Source: Mesorhizobium loti
GTDB taxonomy: Bacteria > Pseudomonadota > Alphaproteobacteria > Rhizobiales > Rhizobiaceae
Direction of reading: 5' to 3'
DNA: 64,000 nt
Assembly (NCBI GenBank): GCA_002356515.1
Contig: AP017605.1
Span: 6,991,020 to 7,055,019, forward strand
Within the stretch, counting starts at the first letter, position 1; every line of letters begins with the position of its first letter. A program made the position numbers and the translations under genes. Of this stretch, positions 60,734-64,000 are shown in pieces. The notes beneath the pieces were generated by a model. It searched no databases. It was not told the origin of the DNA and worked only from the letters and a program-made list of their open reading frames with translations.

Positions 60734-61897
60734 TTACGGCCGACCGCGATCGACTTCGGTCGAGCCGGTGCTGACGGGGTCGGCCGCGGCAAAGGCGGCG
60801 TCCAGCTGCTCGGGTGAGCGTTGCTCGGTCCGCTTCCAGGCGACGTATTGGACGATGCCGAAGCCTGGCCGGCGCGGCACCGTCTTCACGACCGGCATGC
60901 GGAACCCGTCGCGGAATTTCGACCAGCGCGAGCCGAGCACCGAGACCATTTCCTCGAAGGTCGGCGGCGTTGCCACATCGGCATAGATGAGTGTGGCCTT
61001 GCCGGCGAGCGCTGCTTCGCGCGAGAGCGGCACCGGCACGCTGGCGAGATAGTCGGATGGCACGTCGATCAGCCCGCCAAAGGGCCATTGCTGGCGCAGT
61101 GTGGCGGCATCCGTCGGCGCGACGTTGACGTCGATATCGTTAGGCGTGCCGGCAACCCTGTAGGGGCAACGGAAACGGCCGCAATTGGCCTGCGCCGAGA
61201 ATTGCCAAAGTGCGTAGCTCCGCCAGTTTCCCATCGGAAAATGCACGTCGATGTCGGGCTTGTAGCGCGCGTACCAAAGCGGCAGCCGCGACAGGAGCCG
61301 GTATTTGTAGCGGTTGTCGGCGATGTACTGGGCGGTCTTGCCGTTGGTGTAGAGCACCGGGAAGCGGCCGACGCGCCGATGCACCTGGCGCACGAACTCC
61401 TCGGCGTCGTCGAGCGACATCCATTGCAAGGGATCGATGCCCTCGATATCGAGAACCATGAGATCGTCCGACGCGGGGTCGGCGAAGTCGAGAAAATTGT
61501 TGGCCTGCTCGACCGGATTGCCGGGACGGGCGAGGTGATAGGCGCCCCATTTCAGGCCGAGCGCCTTGGCGACGACCCGGCGCGTCTGGAACAGTTCGCG
61601 CGTCACCGCATGGCGCTTCCACAGCGCCTTGCAGAGCTTCACATCGGTGTCGCTGCCTAAACAGAAATAGGGCGGCGGCATGCCGTCGGAGGCCTTGTTG
61701 ATGAAGGCGACGATACGCTTGTCGGTGGCAAGCTGCGCCCAGTCGATGGAATTGTACTCGTAGGCGTCGACGACCAGCGCGCGGTCGGCACTCTTCCACG
61801 GCTCGGAAAAGTCCGAAGCCTTTGCCGCGGATATCAGCGCCATCATCGCCGCAAGAGCGATCGCTGAGCGGCGAAGAAGATGCGCCGGCGTTTTCAA
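60734..61897 (-). CDS. Exported GH25 (lysozyme-like) family protein
   Basis: A 387-residue protein with a signal peptide (cut near AKA, about 27) and a GH25-type barrel: ALVVDAYEYNSIDWAQL, RIVAFINKASDG, AYHLARPGNPVEQANNFLDF and the acidic LMVLDIEG motif, then YALWQFSAQ and PNDIDVN. Catalytic acids are plausible but not proven. It would cut peptidoglycan in the periplasm or outside. The start is TTG 61897 with GGGGA upstream, so it is uncertain. Confidence 0.85.
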   Translation of the reverse strand: MKTPAHLLRRSAIALAAMMALISAAKASDFSEPWKSADRALVVDAYEYNSIDWAQLATDKRIVAFINKASDGMPPPYFCLGSDTDVKLCKALWKRHAVTRELFQTRRVVAKALGLKWGAYHLARPGNPVEQANNFLDFADPASDDLMVLDIEGIDPLQWMSLDDAEEFVRQVHRRVGRFPVLYTNGKTAQYIADNRYKYRLLSRLPLWYARYKPDIDVHFPMGNWRSYALWQFSAQANCGRFRCPYRVAGTPNDIDVNVAPTDAATLRQQWPFGGLIDVPSDYLASVPVPLSREAALAGKATLIYADVATPPTFEEMVSVLGSRWSKFRDGFRMPVVKTVPRRPGFGIVQYVAWKRTEQRSPEQLDAAFAAADPVSTGSTEVDRGRP

Positions 61898-61978
61898 ACA
61901 GGGGGTCCCCGTTGATCAAACACCGATGGTGAACCGGTATGGTTAAGGAATACTTCTCGATGCAGAGGCCGTGGGAAC

Positions 61979-62215
61979 CTAGCGCCGGCTGAACGGCTGA
62001 AATTCGAACGGGTCGGGCGCGGGCTCCTGCCGTAGCGTGCCTTCGGCGGCGCGCTTGCGGTGGTGGGCAAGCGAACATTGCGGCGAGCACAATATGCCGC
62101 GATCTGACCAATAGGCTGCACCGTGTTCCAGCTGGCCGCCATGATGCCAGAATCCCGTTGCGCGATAGGGCAAGCCGCATTCGATGCAGCGATAGGCGTC
62201 TGGTCTGGCGAGCAT
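61979..62215 (-). CDS. Small zinc-finger-like protein, unknown function
   Basis: A 78-residue protein with CIEC (10-13) and CSPQC (43-47), spaced like a zinc ribbon, and HHGG and HH pairs between and after. No helix-turn-helix. The C-terminal tail (PAPDPFEFQPFSRR) is Pro/Phe-rich. GGAA precedes the ATG. Family unknown. Confidence 0.6.
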   Translation of the reverse strand: MLARPDAYRCIECGLPYRATGFWHHGGQLEHGAAYWSDRGILCSPQCSLAHHRKRAAEGTLRQEPAPDPFEFQPFSRR

Positions 62216-62320
62216 GGGCTGGTTCCGGTCGGCTAGTTCTGGTCGTCGCCGGTCGATTTGATGCGGCGTGGATCGAATTTAATACAGGCCGGCCCGATTG
62301 CAAAATCCGCGTGACAAAAT

Positions 62321-62336
62321 TTGACGTTTACGTAAA
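62321..62336. promoter_or_regulatory. Palindromic operator candidate upstream of the acyl-CoA dehydrogenase
   Basis: TTGACGTTTACGTAAA includes the perfect dyad TTTACGTAAA (62327-62336) and also a possible -35 box TTGACG. It resembles, from memory, sites of MerR-type LiuR regulators of acyl-CoA and branched-chain amino-acid catabolism. It is 93 bp before the gene. Confidence 0.4.
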
Positions 62337-62428
62337 AAGAAACCGGGAGACCGCCCAAAGGCGGATGGTTTTGCGGCCGCGCCGGCTCTAGGGTTGGCGA
62401 GGCCGATGCATCAGGAGGATCGAGCGGC

Positions 62429-64000
62429 ATGTATCGGGCACCGATCGAGGATATCGCTTTCACCTTGAAGCACGTGGCGGGCATGAAATCGGCCCTCGAT
62501 GCCGGCACCTTCGGCGATCTCGGCGAGGACCTGGTCGATGCCGTCCTTGGCGAGGCCGGTCGTTTCGCCACCGAGGAGGTGGCGCCACTCTACAAGATCG
62601 GTGACGAACACGGTGCGGTGCTGAAAGACGCCGCCGTCACCACGCCGCCCGGCTGGAAGGACCTCTATCGCCGCTGGATCGATGGCGGCTGGAACGCGCT
62701 GTCCGGCCCTGAAGACTATGGCGGCCAGGCGCTGCCGACCATGCTGGGCGTCGCGGCGCTCGAAATGTGGAACTCCGCCGCCATGGCCTTCGGCATCGGC
62801 CCGACGCTGACCATGGGCGCTGTCGAAGCACTCGACCAGCATGCCTCCGAAGCGCTCAAGGCCAAGTATCTTGCAAAGCTCGTATCGGGCGAATGGATGG
62901 GCACGATGAACCTGACCGAGCCCCAGGCGGGCTCGGACCTCGCTGCCTTGCGCGCCCGCGCCGAGCCTGCTGGCGACGGCACCTACCGCATCTTCGGTCA
63001 GAAGATCTTCATCACCTATGGCGAGCACGATTTCACCGACAACATCATCCATCTGGTGCTGGCGCGGCTGCCGGACGCACCGGCCGGCACGCGCGGCATC
63101 TCGCTGTTCCTGGTGCCGAAGTTTTTCGTCAACGACGATGGTTCGCTCGGCGCCCGCAACGACGTCTTCTGTTCTGGCCTCGAGCACAAGCTTGGCATTC
63201 ATGCCTCGCCCACTTGCACCATGATCTATGGCGACGGTTTCCAGGGTGCCAAGCCCGGCGCCATTGGCTGGCTGATCGGCGAGGAGAACAAGGGCCTGGC
63301 CTGCATGTTCACCATGATGAACAATGCGCGGCTGTGCGTCGGTATGCAGGGTGTCGCGGTCGCGGAAGCCGCCACCCAGAAGGCAATCGCCTACGCCAAT
63401 GAGCGGCGCCAGGGCAAGGCGGCGGATTACGCCGGGGCCGGCATGGCGCCGATCGTCCATCACCCCGACGTGCAGCGCAATCTCCTCACCATGAAGGCGC
63501 TGACGCAGACGGCGCGAGCGATCAGCTATTCCTGTGCCCACGCCATCGACATGGCACGGGTCTCGGACGGTGACGAGGCTGTGCATTGGCGCGACCGCGC
63601 CAATCTCTTGACACCGCTGGCCAAGGCATTTTCGACCGATGTCGGTGTCGAAGTGGCCTCGTTCGGCGTGCAGGTGCATGGCGGCATGGGCTTCATCGAG
63701 GAGACGGGGGCGGCAGCGCTCTATCGCGATGCCCGCATTGCGCCGATCTACGAGGGCACCAACGGCATCCAGGCGATCGATCTGGTGATGCGCAAGCTGC
63801 CGCTCGGCGACGGCGAGCATGTGCACGGCTTCATCGGCGAATTGGCTACGGTCGCCAACGCCGTGCGCATCTCCAATCTGCAGGGTTTCGGCCGCACCGC
63901 CGATGCGCTCGATGCTGCACTCAACGATCTGACACTGGCGACCCGTTTCCTGCAGAGATTGTCGGCCGACGGTCGGGTGGAGGAGGTGCTGGCAGGGGCG
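62429..64000 (+). CDS. Acyl-CoA dehydrogenase, partial at 3' end
   Basis: 524 codons are present; the frame is open at the right edge. It is a long-type flavoprotein of fatty-acid or acyl-CoA oxidation: MNLTEPQAGSDL, FGQKIFITYGEHDFTDNIIHLVLAR, the NARLCVGMQGVAVAE helix, QVHGGMGFIEETGAAALYRDARIAPIYEGTNGIQAIDLV with the catalytic-type glutamate in YEGTNGIQ. AGGAGG lies upstream of ATG 62429. The missing part is likely a short C-terminal domain. Confidence 0.93.
   Translation, partial: MYRAPIEDIAFTLKHVAGMKSALDAGTFGDLGEDLVDAVLGEAGRFATEEVAPLYKIGDEHGAVLKDAAVTTPPGWKDLYRRWIDGGWNALSGPEDYGGQALPTMLGVAALEMWNSAAMAFGIGPTLTMGAVEALDQHASEALKAKYLAKLVSGEWMGTMNLTEPQAGSDLAALRARAEPAGDGTYRIFGQKIFITYGEHDFTDNIIHLVLARLPDAPAGTRGISLFLVPKFFVNDDGSLGARNDVFCSGLEHKLGIHASPTCTMIYGDGFQGAKPGAIGWLIGEENKGLACMFTMMNNARLCVGMQGVAVAEAATQKAIAYANERRQGKAADYAGAGMAPIVHHPDVQRNLLTMKALTQTARAISYSCAHAIDMARVSDGDEAVHWRDRANLLTPLAKAFSTDVGVEVASFGVQVHGGMGFIEETGAAALYRDARIAPIYEGTNGIQAIDLVMRKLPLGDGEHVHGFIGELATVANAVRISNLQGFGRTADALDAALNDLTLATRFLQRLSADGRVEEVLAGA

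Noticed and set aside
58410..61088. Very long minus-strand open frame across PhyH and purD
   Set aside because: Antisense to two well-recognised genes; low-complexity His/Arg/Gly composition; no family features.
1..64000. tRNA, rRNA or riboswitch genes
   Set aside because: Scanning for T-loop motifs (GGTTCGA-type) and known leader motifs by eye gave no cloverleaf or riboswitch pattern; a covariance-model search would be needed to exclude small RNAs.

Overview
The window looks like chromosomal DNA of an alphaproteobacterium of the order Hyphomicrobiales (Rhizobiales), most likely Mesorhizobium or a close relative. This is inferred from the high G+C with strong codon bias, a rhizobial-type BacA, an F0 ATP synthase operon with both b and b' subunits and no F1 genes, BioR-type biotin regulation (TTATCTATAA boxes), an alphaproteobacterial LexA box (GAAC-N7-GAAC), and several families of short palindromic intergenic repeats. 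I saw no rRNA, tRNA, CRISPR array, prophage or recognisable insertion sequence.

Layout. 1-7811: a sugar or sugar-acid utilisation locus. A minus-strand operon reads GntR regulator, enolase-superfamily dehydratase, sugar ABC transporter (binding protein, permease, ATPase), SDR dehydrogenase, aldose epimerase and a FAH-family enzyme cut by the window edge; a divergent SMP-30 lactonase completes it. Together they fit import of an aldose followed by oxidation, lactone opening, dehydration and cleavage without phosphorylation. 8013-12693: a spermidine/putrescine-type ABC transporter with an XRE-cupin regulator. 12889-17028: small enzymes, an M29 aminopeptidase and a LysR regulator next to a frameshifted small gene. 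17145-24059: MFS exporter, bacA, a polysaccharide deacetylase behind a cluster of phased palindromes, a YfgM-like protein and der. 24179-28156: MFS transporter, a low-G+C acyltransferase and a SleB-type cell wall hydrolase. 28412-31068: F0 ATP synthase operon. 31189-39333: rnhB, a SplB-like radical SAM protein under a LexA box, a small glycosyltransferase, a PhyH dioxygenase, moaB, ispE, an S49 peptidase and a methyltransferase. 39537-44698: polyprenyl diphosphate synthase, MFS exporter with its TetR regulator, bioR and bioY. 44876-51485: TPR protein, GNAT, glyQ, a DUF559 nuclease gene enclosed by inverted repeats, and glyS. 51596-64000: a very acidic protein, two small secreted proteins, TsaC/Sua5, a GlcD-type FAD oxidase, DUF6101, ubiA, a LysR/PhyH pair, purD, a GH25-like protein and an acyl-CoA dehydrogenase that runs off the end.

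Most distinctive signals. (1) Five copies of a two-stem palindromic element fall into two sequence subfamilies with the same architecture and compensatory changes; they sit at or near gene ends. (2) A second family of two-stem G/C-rich repeats occurs as inverted pairs. One pair encloses a DUF559 endonuclease-like gene between glyQ and glyS, and another pair, with no gene inside, lies in the polyamine transporter operon. This suggests filled and empty states of one small cassette. (3) Three near-perfect palindromes spaced 21-22 bp apart lie upstream of a polysaccharide deacetylase gene.
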